DNA of 64,000 bases, from positions 28,698,378 to 28,762,377 of the forward strand of contig JAKGHH010000008.1 of NCBI GenBank assembly GCA_022828595.1. The letters run 5' to 3'. Source of the DNA: Nelumbo lutea. Lineage: Eukaryota; Streptophyta; Magnoliopsida; Proteales; Nelumbonaceae. Below the pieces are notes generated by a model, which worked only from the letters and a program-made list of their open reading frames with translations, searched no databases and was not told the origin of the DNA. Shown one piece after another: positions 43,452-56,313 of this stretch; the first letter of the stretch is position 1; every line of letters starts with the position of its first letter. The position numbers were made by a program, and so were the translations under genes.

Positions 43452-45495
43452 ATGTCTAGCTTTAGTTTTGATAGCCTCTTAGACAGGAGCGGTGAATCTG
43501 CTGGAGCCGAGGTGGGTACCTCGGTTCAAGCTGTAGATCCTCGTCCTACCGAGGAGGTTACTTCGGGTCAGGATGTGGTCCATGGTCCTTCCGAGATGGA
43601 CTCACCTCGGGGGGAGCGAGAGGCCTCTAGTAACCTGGCTTCCACCTCACATCGAGGTCGGCTACCAGATAACTTTGGCCTATCAACAATGATGGCGGAC
43701 AGGCTCCTATCCCTAGTAGCCCGGTACAGACTTCCTAATGACATCATGTACAACATCCCTTTAGGTAGCTTCCCTTGGGAGCATGGTCATGACGAGATCG
43801 TGGTCTTCAAAGAACAGCTTGTAGTTGGTCTTCATCTTCCACTTCACCCCCTCATAGTCAAAATCATAAAGTTGTTCAGCATCACCATAGACCAGTTGCA
43901 CCCAAACTCCATCCGCAAGGTCGTAGGGACCATTTCTCTTTTCCACGACTATAGTCTTCCTCTTGACCTCAACATTTTTTCTTCTATTCTTTACATCAAG
44001 AAGAACTCATCTTGTGTTCTACCTGAGTACAAGCAAACTTATTACCTGTCATCTCATCCTGGCTTTAAACTCTTGCATGAGCTCTTGAACAAGGTCCCGG
44101 CCTGGAAGAGGCACTATTTCATGGTTTGCATCACTGAGGGGTGGTCTTTCTTGACTCATTGGACCATAACCATCCAAGATCCCGGTGTTAGGTTGGACCT
44201 GAAGACAAGAGAGGCACTCCAATTTTGGGCGGAGCTCGGCCTAAAGTTTGAAGACTTCGTGACCGAGAAGAAGCTCGTGTAGGCTGGTCTAAGTCCTGGT
44301 AGGTCGTTGTTTGTTGTATTTTCTCTCTGCTTTACTTTGGTATGGTATTTTATAGCTCATTTTTTGTTGCAGCTATCATGGACATCCCCGCCAACGAACT
44401 CTTCGGGAGTACGAAGAAGGGGAAAAAGAAGAGAGCCTCGAAAAGGGCTCGCATTGAGTCCCCACCAACTGCCGTTCTAGAGCCCGAGCAGCCATCAACT
44501 GCTGAACAGCCTCCGGTGGTAGACCTGGTCGAGGAGGACTCGAGCAAGCTCACCCCGCCCCATGTGCCCGAGGAGGCTACGCCTTCGAAACCCGCCCCTG
44601 CATCTGCCGCTTCTTCAGGCAGCGACGACATAACTCGGAGCATTTTGACTCCGAAATTCAGCCTCCTCAAGAGCAAGGGAGCTAGTATTTGCAGAGGAAG
44701 TTGTTGGCTGGGCCAAACTGTCGATTGCCCAGCTCAGAGCTTGAGCAACTACTCACTACATAGTGGTAAGTTTTTGGACTTGTCTTCTTCGATCTGTCTT
44801 GTACTTGGCTTTTTACATGTTGACACTTGTTTTCTTTTCTTGGAAGGTGAATTCCACCATCCATGCCTTGGCTTATCAGTCCGAGGTGAACTTGAAGCGA
44901 GACCTCATAGCCGAGGAGTCTTCTCGTAAAACCCATGCCGAGTAGAACTTAGCCTGCAATGAAAATAACCAGCTAAAGAAGGACGTGCGAGCTAAGAAGG
45001 AGCTGCTCACATTGCAGATGTCGAAGAAGGAGGAGCTCGAGGAGCGTGAGGCGACCTTGAAGAGGGAGCGAGAGGAGCGAGAGGTGACACTGAAGAGGGA
45101 GGTGGAGAACCTCGAGGCTCACGTGAAGGAGCAAACTGAGATACTTCTTCAGGCAATGGAGGAGGTCAAGGTTAAGGCCGTCGAGGAGTACAAGTCTTCG
45201 ACACAGGTACTGGAAAGAGATGGTCGAGGTGGGGACGGCGAGCTACTGCAAAGTTTTTAAACTTAGCAGGTGGTTGACTTGACGCGAGTTCCCCCATCTT
45301 GACCTCAGTGTCATAACCACTTCAAAGATTACAGAGGAGATGGTCGTTGAATCTGCTCAAGATCCGAACTCTGAAGCAGAAAGTGACAACGACCTATTCG
45401 ATGAGGAGGAGGAGGTCGATGCTAGCGAGAGACGCATGGAGACGGATCCTCCTGTTGAAACCTCCAACAGGGGTGAGGAGCCTCAAAGTGACTAG
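43452..45495 (+). pseudogene. Antisense three-exon gene of the Tat element, second copy
   Basis: Exon 1 43452-44298 (MSSFSFDSLLDRSGE..., LSLVARYRLPNDIMYNIP, FPWEHGHDEIVVFKEQL, ITIDQLHPNSIRKVV), donor gtaggt; exon 2 44373-44765 after ttgttgcag; exon 3 44847-45495 after ttggaag, a coiled coil (KKEELEEREATLKREREERE) and acidic end. Exon 1 has 276 open codons, then TAG where the other copy has CAG. Exon 2 has a frameshift near 44690 and the same TGA as the first copy; exon 3 has a TAG at 44943. Runs opposite to pol. Family: plant gypsy-type transposon protein; function unknown. Confidence 0.75.
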
Positions 45496-46135
45496 ATGCC
45501 TTTTTTCTTGGACCCCCTTTTGTAATACACTGAGCTTAGTGCACTGTAATTTTTTTTTTTTTGTACTTGACATGCCATATCAATGAAATACAAATATTGT
45601 TTTGGAATCTTTGTGCAAGAATCTCTTTTTTTTCTTCTAAGTGTAGACAACTCCCGAACTGGCGAACTAAATTGAATAGGAGTAGATTTTTTCCTAAGTG
45701 TCGATTACCCCAAACTGTCGAACTAACGAGCTGGACTCCAAGTAGGGATAACTTTGCATCGTTGTACGCTGAGGTGGAAGAACACTATAGGGTATATACC
45801 CAACTTGTCTGCACATAGGCTACTTGTTTAGGTGTTGGTTATCCCTTAGTGTTGAGCCATTGGGTCTGACTTCAAATGGGATCAACCTATTGTTATATGC
45901 CGACGTGGGCTAGACATCGTAGGGTTTTCACCCAAACTATTTATGCCTCAGGTGTGAGACTGGTCTGCCTATGCCGAAAAGGCGACTAGGACTTGTTTGC
46001 ATATGCCGAAGAGGCGACTATGACTTATCGTAGTGTCGAGGTTTTATATCAGCTCGACATCATGGCCCTTAGGCTTCTGGGAGTGACTCGCAATCCTCTC
46101 TCTAATTCGGTGATCCTTTTTGACCAGTTCAGTGG
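45496..46135. other. Convergent spacer of minus-strand Tat element
   Basis: Lies between the ends of the antisense gene and pol. It contains short repeats (tatgccgaa.aggcgacta twice near 45970 and 46003) and cc.aact.tcgaac-type motifs. A poly(T) run is at 45549-45561. No gene. Confidence 0.55.
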
Positions 46136-48483
46136 TCACGAGTAGTACCTTCTTATGTTGTTGATGTTTCACGCTCGAGGTTCTCTCTTCCCTTCCAAAG
46201 TCTTGAGCTCGAACGTGCCTTCCCCAAACACCCGTCTTACTCGGTACAGACCTATCTGATTTGGTCCGAACTTACCAACAACAGGCTCAGGTACCATAAC
46301 CTTTCGAAGAACTAGGTCGCCGACGCAGAAGTGCATTTTCTGACTCGGACATTATAGTACCGAGCTACTCTCTGTTGGTAAGCTGCAGTCTGGATGTAAG
46401 CCATGTCTCATACCTCTTCTACCAGGTCTAGTTTGGTACAGAGCTTGTCATCTTTCGTCTCATTGTCATAGGTCTCCAAGCATAGTGTGGGCACCTCAAT
46501 TTCTATTGGGATCACCGCTTCTATGTCGTAAGTGAGGTTGAAAGGAGTCTCACCTTTGGCAATTTTAATGGTAGTTCAGTAGGCCCAGAGGACACTAGGC
46601 AGCTTGTCTACCCACAACCCCTTGACTCGAGTTAAACGAGCTTTCAATCCGTGAAGTATTTCTCTATTAGTGACTTCCGCTTACCCGTTTGCCTAGGGGT
46701 GTGCCACCGAGGTGAAATTTTGTTGGATTCCTATTTCGGCACACCAATTTTGAAACTTGATATCTTCGAACTTCTTTCCATTATCATAGATGAGTACCCG
46801 AGGTAGCCCGATGCGACATGCTATGTTCTTCTAGAAGAAATTTTGTAAGTTGTGGGTTGTGATCATTGCCAAAGGTTCAGCTTCCACCCATTTCGTAAAG
46901 TAGTCTACTGCTATGACCAAAAACCTCCTCTGTCTTGTAGCTGGCGGGAATGGGCCAAGGATATTGATTTCCCACTACGCGAAGGGCCATGGGCTAGTGA
47001 GGTATTTCAGATCGGTAATAGGTCAATGGTGGATGTTGGCATGCCTCTGACACCTATCGTACTTCTTGATGAGCTCGAGTGCATCCACCTTCATCGTGGG
47101 CCAGTAATAGCCTTGTCGCAGCGCCTTCTTTGCGAGAGCCCTGCCCCCCAAGTATCTGCCGCACAAGCCTTCAATAGTATCATAGAGTACGTACTTAGCC
47201 TCTGAGGGACGCAAGCAGCATAGGTAGGGCAACGTAAAGGACCTTCTGTACAGTTGTTCGTCTATAAGGACGTACTTAGCTGACTGACGCTCTACCCTTC
47301 GGGTCGTATTGCATTCTGTAGGTAGGGTCCCGTGAAGTAGGTAACTTACGAGTGGGTCAATCCAGCTTGGTTCCTTGTGCTATGGGAGCGACCTTTCCTG
47401 CCCCCCCCTGGGAATTCTAGGTTGAGGTAAGTCCTCTATATACATGGTCCGCATGGTGTTATTGCTTGTGCTAGCTAATCGGGACAAGGGGTCGGCCTCA
47501 ATGTTCTCGGACCTCAGAATTTGTCTGATGAAGTAGGAAACAAAGCCGCGCAGGATCTCTCTAACTTTGGCCAAGTAGGCAGCCATAGTGGGGTCGTGGG
47601 CTTCATATTCACCAGTGACTTGGTTGACTACAAGTTGTACGTTGCTGCATACGATGAGGTGCTTTGCCTTCATTTCCCTTGCTAGGTTTAACCCGGCGAC
47701 CAATGCTTCATACTCTGCTTCGTTGTTTGATGTTGCAAATCCGAATTGGAGTGCATATTCCAACTTCACTTCGCTTGGTCCATACAGAATCACTCCAGGG
47801 CTCTTCGTCCCAGGTCAGACTTGCTCTAACTGGGACCGGTGTCGCACTAGTTGAAGTTTTCGTCATGTGTTCGAGCTCAGCCAGCTCAGGATTTGCGGTA
47901 CTGAATATGCATTCCGCCACAAAATCGGCCAAGGCTTGGGCTTTGATTGTTGATCGAGGTTCATATCGGATATCGTACTCACTTAATTCGATAGACCACT
48001 TCGTCAGTCTGCCAGATACCTTGGGTTTTAGCAGAATTTGTCTCAAATGCTTGTTGGTGAGGACGACGATAGTGTGGGCTTGGAAGTGTGGGCGAAACTT
48101 GCAAGCTGCTATGATTAGCGCATACGCTAATTTCTCGATCTCTGGGTACCTGGTTTCTACGTCCTGCAAAACTTTAGTAACATAGTAGGTGGGTCATTGG
48201 ACCCGATCTACTTCTTTGATTAGTACCGAGCTGACCACCTCGTCACTCGCGGAGAGGTACACCTTTAACACATACCCTTCCTTGGGTTGAGTCAGAACTG
48301 GGGTGGTACCTAGGTATCTTTTTAGCTCGTCGAAGGTGAACTGACATTCTGTAATCCATTCGAAGTCCTTACTCTTTTTTATGACTTTAAAAAATGGTAG
48401 ACAGAGATCTACTGGTTTGGACATAAAGCAGCTCAGGACGACTATCCAGCCAATCAGCTTCTGATAGGTTTTGGGATAGTTTT
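46136..48483 (-). pseudogene. pol: Tat pol 3' part: RT end, RNase H, aRH, integrase
   Basis: Minus-strand frames: FMSKPVDLCLPFFKVIKKSKDF...YLSASDEVVSSVLIKEVDRVQ (48194-48430), AYALIIAACKFRPHFQAHTIVVLTNKHLRQIL (47708-48169), the second RNase H FGFATSNNEAEYEALVAGLNL with QLVVNQVTGEY (47380-47793), and the integrase zinc region KYDRCQRHANIHH (47023). The integrase core to 46136 has stops. It aligns throughout with 6680-9082 of the first element. Confidence 0.85.
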
Positions 48484-48674
48484 GAGACTAACGACCGTCC
48501 TACTAGCCCCGCATGCGGGATAAATTAACTACGTGCGAAGGGACAAATGCAGACATTCGATGTGTGGAGCGAGAGCCGATGGAGCGCAGATTTAAACTCT
48601 CAATAGTCATGTGATCAGGATTGATAAATTTGGGACTTACCTATTCTTCGTCAATTTCATATTTGAGTTTTTGG
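48484..48674. other. Joint between Tat break and copy C
   Basis: 48484-48630 has no counterpart in copy D or in the first Tat element and may be filler. From about 48632 copy C resumes (gggacttacct.ttcttcgtc as at 55912), then jumps into the tRNA half. The ~400 bp of D between these points is deleted here. Confidence 0.5.
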
Positions 48675-48712
48675 GTGACAGGCGGGAATACTCACCACTA
48701 TACTACAACGAC
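48675..48712 (-). pseudogene. tRNA-Asp 5' half
   Basis: On the minus strand, GTCGTTGTAGTATAGTGGTG then AGTATTCCCGCCTGTCAC: acceptor 5' strand, an intact D-arm and the anticodon stem 5' side with loop CTGTCAC (anticodon GTC). It ends exactly at the 3' side of the loop; the rest was deleted. Copy D has the full-length partner at 56314-56382. Confidence 0.8.
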
Positions 48713-49483
48713 TTATTGACTACTCATTTAGAAATTTTGTACACATAGTTTCTTACTTTGCATTTGGTACAATTTTAATTTTAGTTTACACGTTTAAATG
48801 GAATTTTATATAAAAGCGCTAGTACAGACATCACACAAAATTTGTTTGGTTGGTTGAGTAAGTATTTGGAGCGGTATTATGTTTGGTATTGTCTTTGCTA
48901 CCTGAAACATATAGATGAAATGTTTACATTCCCTTTGCATATGACAATTTTAGATGATCACAAAAAATAGTAATAATAATATATTTTCAAAGTTTTTAAA
49001 ATTTGTATATTTTTATGCATATAAAATTATTTTTTATTTATTAAATTAACAATGATTCTTATTTATCACACTTTTTGTTTAATATGATGAATATATGATA
49101 TCGGAGATATGCTAAAGTGTTTTCTACATTTTTTTTATAATTTTGATATTTTTGATATTTTTTAATTTTTATTATTTAACTATGGCATCAAGGATTAATG
49201 TATTTGACACAAAAAGATTGAATTATTGGACCACCACCAAATTGGAACGTAGTCCCATTTTTTGGTTATTTTTAAGTTTTATATTTTATTTCCGTGGGCA
49301 ATAAAAATAATTCTTTTTAATCAAACTTATTTTTCTTTAGCATATTTACCTATAGTGGTAGTGATGGTGGTGGTATTGGCTTTGATGTTGAGGAAGAGAT
49401 AAGAATGGAAGATTAGGGTTGGTTAGGGAAACCTAAGAAAGAAGGATGGGCGAATAAGGAATGAATGATGTGATGATAGAATA

Positions 49484-49510
49484 TTCATATATATATATAT
49501 ATATATATAT

Positions 49511-49547
<37 letters not shown>
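49484..49547. repeat. TA/GA compound microsatellite
   Basis: catatatata... followed directly by agagagag..., about 60 bp. Copy D has no such run here and instead holds a TIR-like insertion (57047-57431). Confidence 0.9.
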
Positions 49548-50221
49548 GGCTCATGCATGCATGGAGTTAAGGGTTCACGAATATTCTTAAGGTGGTTAAT
49601 TTGAGTGCCCAAGTTGATTTGACAGGGGCATGCATTAGACTGGTGGGACCAATTACCAATCTGTACAGACCTAAATTACTTTCTACTACATTTTTTGTGA
49701 TATTTATTTTCATTTTAAAAAGTTTTATTATTTAATTATGACCTATTTGACCTAGAAGGTTGAATTATTTATTTGCCACCATGATGGAAGAATAGATTGG
49801 TCTTTTGTTTAGTAAAAGAAAAAGTGTGTTATATTGTTAAAAGTATTGAATATAGATATATTTGATAAAATTTATTGGTGAAAGAAAGCTTAAATCTAGT
49901 ATTCAATAACAGAGAATAGGAGTTAATGTCTTAAATACAGAAACTAAGGATTAGTTTAGAAAGAATACAAATACAAATATATAAAGTGCAAAACCTTGTA
50001 CTTTGTATTATATTACATGTATTTGTATTGTATGTATTTGTATTCGTACTCTTCCCAAACTGAGCCAATAAGAAAGAATTGAATGAAGTAAAAAATTGTA
50101 TGCATATGTGATTTTTTTCTTAACTAAAATCCCCATCATATAAAATGCCAAAGACTCCAAAGTTCTTTCTCAGGATAAAGTCTCTTGATGCTCAAAGTCA
50201 AGCAATCAGGGTACAGAGAGA

Positions 50222-50445
50222 GAGGCCGAGCTAGTGTATATTACTGGCCCATGGCTTGGTCCAGTGGATAAGGCCGAGCTAGTGTATATTATTGTTAGAA
50301 TCTTTATTATCAGATTCTGGGCTTTTGGCCCATGGCTTGGTCCAGTGGATAAGGCCGACTTAGTGTATATAAATGTTAGAATCTTTCTTATCCAATTCTG
50401 GGCTTGCTGGCCCATGGCTTGGTCCAGTAGATTAGGCCAGGATTA
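50222..50445 (+). repeat. 81-bp tandem repeat, copy C only
   Basis: cccatggcttggtccagt starts units at 50248, 50329 and 50411. Copy D has a single unit, split by the hAT element. The expansion postdates the C/D split. Confidence 0.85.
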
Positions 50446-50877
50446 GAGATCACAGATTTAGTTGTTGGACCAATTATATGATCACTATACTCAATGCTCA
50501 GCTGTGCCATGACTGCCCAGCTAAACGCTGTAGCCTGTATTACTTGCAAGTGCCTCCTTTATTTTCTTCCTAAAGACTAACAACTCCTCGCCTTCCCTTG
50601 CCCTCCCCCAAAAGCTAAAAAGAGAAAAAATGCAATATTTTTCCCTTACTAAAACGAAAATGCCTAGACTGAGCCAGGTCTATTTAATAGAAATTAGACC
50701 TATTCCTGACCCATGAGCTGAGAACGAAGCCCATATCTGCTTAAATGGGACCGTATCTAAAGCTGGGCTGAGATTAGACTAAACCTGGCCCAGTAATGAG
50801 TGTTATACTGTTATATCTTGTTTTTAATTGATCACGAGTTGCAAAAAATGAACTTTTTTTATTATAAGCTAAGGTAT

Positions 50878-52570
50878 ATATGTGTCAATGGACCTGGTCT
50901 GTCCATAAGGTCATTTTTTTTATCAGTAGGTCTATTTTCAATTCTAACACAACATTTTCTAGGACCCTTTCATGTTATCTGTTGGTTACTTTGTAATATA
51001 AACAAAGTTTATTTTTCATGCCTCTGGTTACTTTGTTGGGTAGATATGTTAGTTAAGACACAGTAATCTGGCTGGACCTAGAATTTTGGGCAATTGATTA
51101 AGAATTATCTTATTTAGGTAAATCAAACATAATCTGGAACCAGAGCTAGCAGGGGTTTTTGGGGGTGTGGAATTAGTGTAAAGGAAAAAAGAAATAGTGT
51201 ATAGTGAGGGCATTTTTAACTCCAAATTCATGTAAAAAAAAGTGAGTTGTCACCAGGGAATGGGTTCATTTCATAGAACCCAACTGACCTTGCTATTGTA
51301 AAACCAAAATCATTTAAAACTTGAGATAAAGCTCCCAGAAATATTTCTTCAACACTGTTCTTTGTTTCTCTAGCCAATAGCTTGAAATTTTATCTAGTTA
51401 CTTAACCATGGATCTGGCATTACATTGCAGAGGTCTTTATTGTTTCTACCATCCCATACTGTTCTAAATTAAATGCAATTCGATTGAAGACCAGCTAACA
51501 CTTGTTTGACCGGCTTCTTTTAGTTGGCAATTCTTACAGATGAAGTTCCAGAACTTATTCTCAGTGCCTTAATTTAACCTTAGATTGAGGGATGAACCAA
51601 AACTAGACTTCCCTTGGACAAGGTCACTCAAGAAAGTGGTTGTCTGTTGTTTCTTGCTAGAACATAACTTGTTGACCTCCTCAGGTATCCTTGATCCCAT
51701 TTTTGTAGGGACTACCTTGCTGGGTTTTTGCTAGAACTTCCCTAATTTCTTATAGACGGTAACAATTATCAGCTAGTAGTTTGAGAAAGAGATCCACTGG
51801 TCAAATAAGTATAAACATGTTTATACATTCACTACATATGCATACATACATGTACAAACACATATATTGCATATATGTATGTATGTATTTGAACTTTGAA
51901 TAGAATGGAATGGCAGTATGGGAATTGTTAATTGGGCATATATCGGATCTGAATCAACCTGTTAAAATGGGTGGTTAAGATACTGCCTATATTAAAATGG
52001 ATCGGATATTGTTCCCATTTAAGAGTTCACTCAAATCCCAATCTAGATTTGGGAAGGGGGAAAGGCCCACAGGCAGGCCGGAACTTTTCAGATTTAAACC
52101 TAGATTTTTACTGCATTTTACAATTCCTTGATTCTTTTATAAATTTTGTGTTTCTAGTTTATTTCTTAAAAACAGAAAGTATCCAATCTGAAGCTACTTT
52201 AATTCACCCACAACCATTTCACTTCTTTTCTATTAGAAAACTAAATCTAGTGATACAAGGCATATTTTGACAGGAATATATAATGATGCCCAAACACTTG
52301 TGTCATTTCTACACTTATTGTCTACTACGCTGGTACATTTAATTTCCTCTCCATAGTGTCCATATTCGATCATGTAATTTTCTTTTATTGATAGTAAAAT
52401 ATATACTAGAAAATGTCACCTTCTTCAGACGCATCAATTAATTAAATCGACAAAAAAAATACACAGGTGTCAAACTCTTAGAAATGATATAACCTAGGTT
52501 TTTCCATTTATTGATGAGGTTTCAGCAAAACCTAAACATTTAAAAACATCTAGGAACTATATTAGGATCA
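50878..52570. other. Unassigned stretch between copies C and D
   Basis: No transposon domain, RNA gene or convincing exon seen. AT-rich with one short tandem of catacatatatg-type sequence near 51838-51885. It could be unique intergenic or intronic DNA. Confidence 0.4.
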
Positions 52571-53864
52571 AATGCCAATGTGTGAGAGAGAGATTTACCT
52601 GTCGATCTTTTCGAGTTTCAGTTTCTTGCTCTTTCTTAAATCAAATAGAGAGAGAGAGAGATGACTGAGGGAGAGAGAATCAACCGGGAGAGGAGAGAGC
52701 GGCAAGAAGACAAATCGTGAAGAGGGAGAGGAGTGGAGTGTGTGATTCGTACGGGGGAGATCGGCTTCAGTCAGAGCAAAGTCTGTTATTGCTCGAATGG
52801 ACTTATTCTGACTGATATTTAGAATCTAGTCATGAAATTTGACGTGTTGGGGTTCTCTTAGTCTCTAAACTCAGTGGTAATGTTTGATTGGTCAAATGAG
52901 GTCGGGATGATTGAGATCTATGGTTGACAATTTTGGATCAACGAGATTTATTGAAATAGAATATTTGTTTGATGGAGGGTCAAACGGAGAATTTTGGAAT
53001 GAAATTTGGTGGGTGGTCACTTTTTAATGTCTTAAAACTAATGGAAGTGGTGGATATTTGATCAAAGGTTTAGATTCACTGATTTGGTTTTGGTATAGGT
53101 TTTAGCTAATTGTTTGTCACCTAACAAAAAGGCTTGAAATTGAACCTCACTTTTTTAATAGTCAAATGAAGGAGTTTGGTCGTAAAATTTGATGTGCTAG
53201 GGTTTTTTGGGTTTTTGAACATAGTGGTGAGGTCTAACTGATTAAGTAAAGTTGGGATGATGGATGGTAAGATCTAATTAATGAGATTTGCTTAAATATG
53301 ATATATGCTTGATGGGGGGTCAAACGGGTGAATTTTGAGTTACAATTTGGTGGGTAGGCATGGATTAAGGGGTGAATTCAAGTGGATAGTTCCGATCTAA
53401 AAAAGATATGGTCAATATTGGTAGTCATTTAGGATTGTTAGAATGGGATCTTGATGTTTTTGAGGTTGATCATTGTAGATTTGTGGTGAGATTCGCTAGT
53501 TGATTGTTTCGTAGTGATCTTAGGGTGATGGATATATTGAACTTGATTTTTGGGAGTTGGAGTTTGAATATCACATGGATTGGGGCCGTTAGCAAGGGGA
53601 TAGTATGATGAATGATGGATCTTTGGAGTTTAGCCATGAAAATTGGCATGTAACCAAGTTGTAGTTTTCCAAGTCTTGGGATGGTGTCTGATCGGATGTT
53701 GATGTTGATTTCATGGTCGTTATTTGTCTTGTGGATTGTATCAAAAGAGGGTACTTTAGACTTTGGAAAGTCTCAAGTTGATCTGATTGTGTTTCTGAGT
53801 TTTTTTTTTTGTCTAAGAGGGGTACAAAGAGATAGAGCGAAGGGACCAAGCAAAAATTGGGTGT
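52571..53864 (-). repeat. Possible LTR-like repeat, minus strand
   Basis: On the minus strand it would start TGTTAACACCCAATTTTTGC, similar to the starts of the 35343 LTR and of the repeat at 62990. It includes a GA-rich segment (52585-52740) and two related ~340-bp blocks marked by gatgg.gggtcaaacgg at 52973 and 53313. The other boundary is not identified; non-coding. Confidence 0.35.
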
Positions 53865-53867
53865 TAA

Positions 53868-55580
53868 CACCATGTTTGGGAGTGCTTAAAAATAAGTGCT
53901 TATTTGGGTCATTAAGCACTTATTGATATTTGGGAAATAAGCCCAAAATAAGTACTTATTTTAAAAATAAGGGCTTATATTTTAAGCCAAATTTCCAACC
54001 TTTTTTAAGTGCTTATACAATAAGCACTTATTCAGTTTGTTTTCTTCCAAAACTATCCCTAATTGAATTTTGTAAAAGTGCTTTCGTGAAAGTACTTATA
54101 CAAAAGTACTTTTGTAAATGTGATTTTGTAAAAATACTTCTATAAAAGTACTTTCATAAAAATAATTTTATTAAAGTGCTTTCATAAAAGTGTTTATATA
54201 ATAGTGCTTTCATAAAAGTACTTCATAAAAATGCTTTCATAAGGGCACATTTTTGAGAATTTGAAAGAAAATAAATGACAAAATAGTCACAAATGCATAG
54301 GCCTGTAAATGGAGCAAATTCAAATTGCATCATGTCGCATTCGAATTCGAATTCGATTACAAAACTGATTATTCAAATTCGAATTCGAATTCAAATTCGA
54401 CGGATATTAAAAATTAAAAATTGAATCCAAATTTGACTAGATAGTCGAATAATCCAATATTCGATTAATTTGAAATCGATGAATTACTTCCTAATTCTTG
54501 AAGTCCAAGAATGAGCCCTCATGTTCCCTTTGAATGAATTATGGAGAAAGTCTTATCTTGTTTTCTTTGAATGAACAAAGTATATACACTATTTCTATAA
54601 ATGAAGAAGACGAATGAACATGAGAAAAAATAGAAAAGAAAAATAAGAAACCTAATAAAATATAGAACAAACAGCGAAGAAGACGAACAAAGAACAAGGA
54701 GAAAGCAAGAGAGGGAGGGAGGGAGAGAGGGAGAGAAAGAGGAGAGGAGGGAGAGACTGCAACATTTTTTTTCGTTTACCATAAAACAAATGGGTGATAG
54801 TTGCAACTATGTTATTCATTTAATGTGAAACTCTCTTTTGTTTCATTGATACATGATCTTTACTTTCAATATGTGCTATTCTTTTTTTCTTTTTGAAATC
54901 TCTTCCATGAAAATCAACAAAACCATATGCTAGGAAGGAAGTCAATGCAGGGGAACAAAAAAATGAGAGATACAAGGGAGGGAAACGGGGGGAGATGAGA
55001 CGAGCAGGTTGAAGTAATTAATGCATTTTTATCACCTATCAACTAATGAAAATATGTCTGAACCAAATGGTCTTATCATGGCAGAAGCAATTAGTTCTTT
55101 TTTTTTCATATTAAAATAATAGCATATAATAATATAATATAAAAAGTTAAAGATACTTGATCGAGGTTCTAACTTTTAAGACAGGTATCTTTCTTTTATA
55201 TTATATTATTATAATAATCAAATTCGGATAATTATTGAATCAAATTGACATGTATTCGAATTCAATTTGACTATTTAATTGGTACAAAGCATATATTTGA
55301 ATTCGACTGTTTGCATCATTCAAATTATTCGAATTTGAACCGATTATATCAGATGTCGAATTCGAATTTGGATTTTCGAATACCATTTACACTCCTACAA
55401 ATGCTTATTGGAGAAAAAGATTACCAAACGCCCAATATGAAATAAGTGCTTATTTTTTAAAATAAGCATTTGAAAAAATTGGATGCCAAATACTAAAAAG
55501 TGTTTATTTGAATCAGCACTTGTTGCTAAGCATTTATTCAATATACACTTGTTTTTAACTTGGCACACCCAAAACTGACC
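53868..55580. mobile_element. TIR element rich in AAGTGCTT, interrupted by a hAT element
   Basis: Inverted ends caccatgtttgggagtgctt and the complement of 55561-55580, ggtcagttttgggtgtgcca, flanked on both sides by TTAA (53864-53867, 55581-55584). Without the nested insertion it is about 605 bp. Internal taaaagtgctttcataaaag-like repeats pair with aataagtgcttatttt, giving foldback potential. A TTAA flank is compatible with several superfamilies; not assigned. Confidence 0.55.
54298..55397. mobile_element. Nested hAT-type element
   Basis: Inverted ends TAGGCCTGTAAATGG and (complement) TAGGAGTGTAAATGG, 13 of 15 matching. Target copies CAAATGCA (54290-54297) and CAAATGCT (55398-55405), seven of eight. 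Subterminal aattcgaattcgaattc arrays occur at both ends. No transposase. A minus-strand frame at 54519-54806 is Ser/Phe-rich low complexity. Confidence 0.75.
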
Positions 55581-56313
55581 TTAATGCCCTATCCTTGCAG
55601 GGAAAGATGAATTTCCCTTTACCAAGAAAACTGATGATAGAGAATTGAAGATGAATAATCCCTAGCCTCATTTTATTTCTGCATACCTAGAGCTACTTAG
55701 AACTCGTATTACAAATAACTGTAATACAACATAACAAAGCATGAACTGCTATTAAGAGATTAAGACTGAATTTTGAAGAAGAAAAAAAAAAAGAAGCCAT
55801 TAAAAGTTAAGACTAAAATAATAGAATATATAATATTTATTTAAAAATTAAAACAAAAATTTGGAATCACAAGACAGCACAAAAGAGGAAGAAGAGTAAG
55901 AAAAGGGTAATGGGACTTACCTGCTCTTCGTCCAAGTTCGCTCTTATGGTCTCTTGATTTACCTCTCATCATTTGATAAAACAAGCTAACCAACGAGACC
56001 TAATGGGCTAATTCTAATTCGATATACCACGTCAGCTGAGCATAGTGGTGGCCCATTATTAGGCTGATCTGACGTGTTATTATAGATTGAGTTTACGTGG
56101 TTTTTTTTGGGGGGAGAATGACCAATCAGCCCAGATCAGAATTTTATAGCCCCAAAGTACAGGGGGGAATGCATCCAAGACCTGTGAATTGATGATGCCA
56201 AATTCAGGTTTATAATGGGGAGAGGGCTAGTAGTAGGGGGGCTGGAATTCAGAATTCTGCATCGTATGTATCTGTACTTATACATTTGTTGTTGGTAATG
56301 AAAAATTTTGATA

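Larger units (their letters stand above)
42221..48483 (-). mobile_element. Truncated minus-strand Tat retrotransposon
   Basis: Read on the minus strand: RT end and RNase H, second RNase H, integrase, antisense gene (on the plus strand), polypurine tract and 3' LTR at 42966-42221. The 5' LTR, gag and most of RT are gone, the break lying near 48483. The right-hand site before insertion is preserved in copy D at 55705/55706 (aactc then gtattac). Confidence 0.88.
42150..50877 (+). repeat. Segmental duplication, copy C
   Basis: Shares its backbone with 55635-60022: agagaactaaagatgaataa...acttagaactc at the left, the tRNA-Asp region, ttgtttaatatgatgaatat, the ccaagttgatttgacag block, gagctagtgtatat, and the aaaaatgaac block at the right. 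It contains a minus-strand Tat element (42221-48483) absent from D, and lacks the D intervals at about 55706-55905 and 55950-56350. Confidence 0.85.

Noticed and set aside
54340..54400. aattcgaattcgaattc arrays as a satellite
   Set aside because: They are confined to the subterminal parts of one hAT element and occur in inverse orientation at its other end.
55910..55970. Consensus splice donor (cag|gtaagt on the minus strand) after a short ATG frame in copy D
   Set aside because: Copy C does not keep the frame, no following exon is identifiable, and the match is short.
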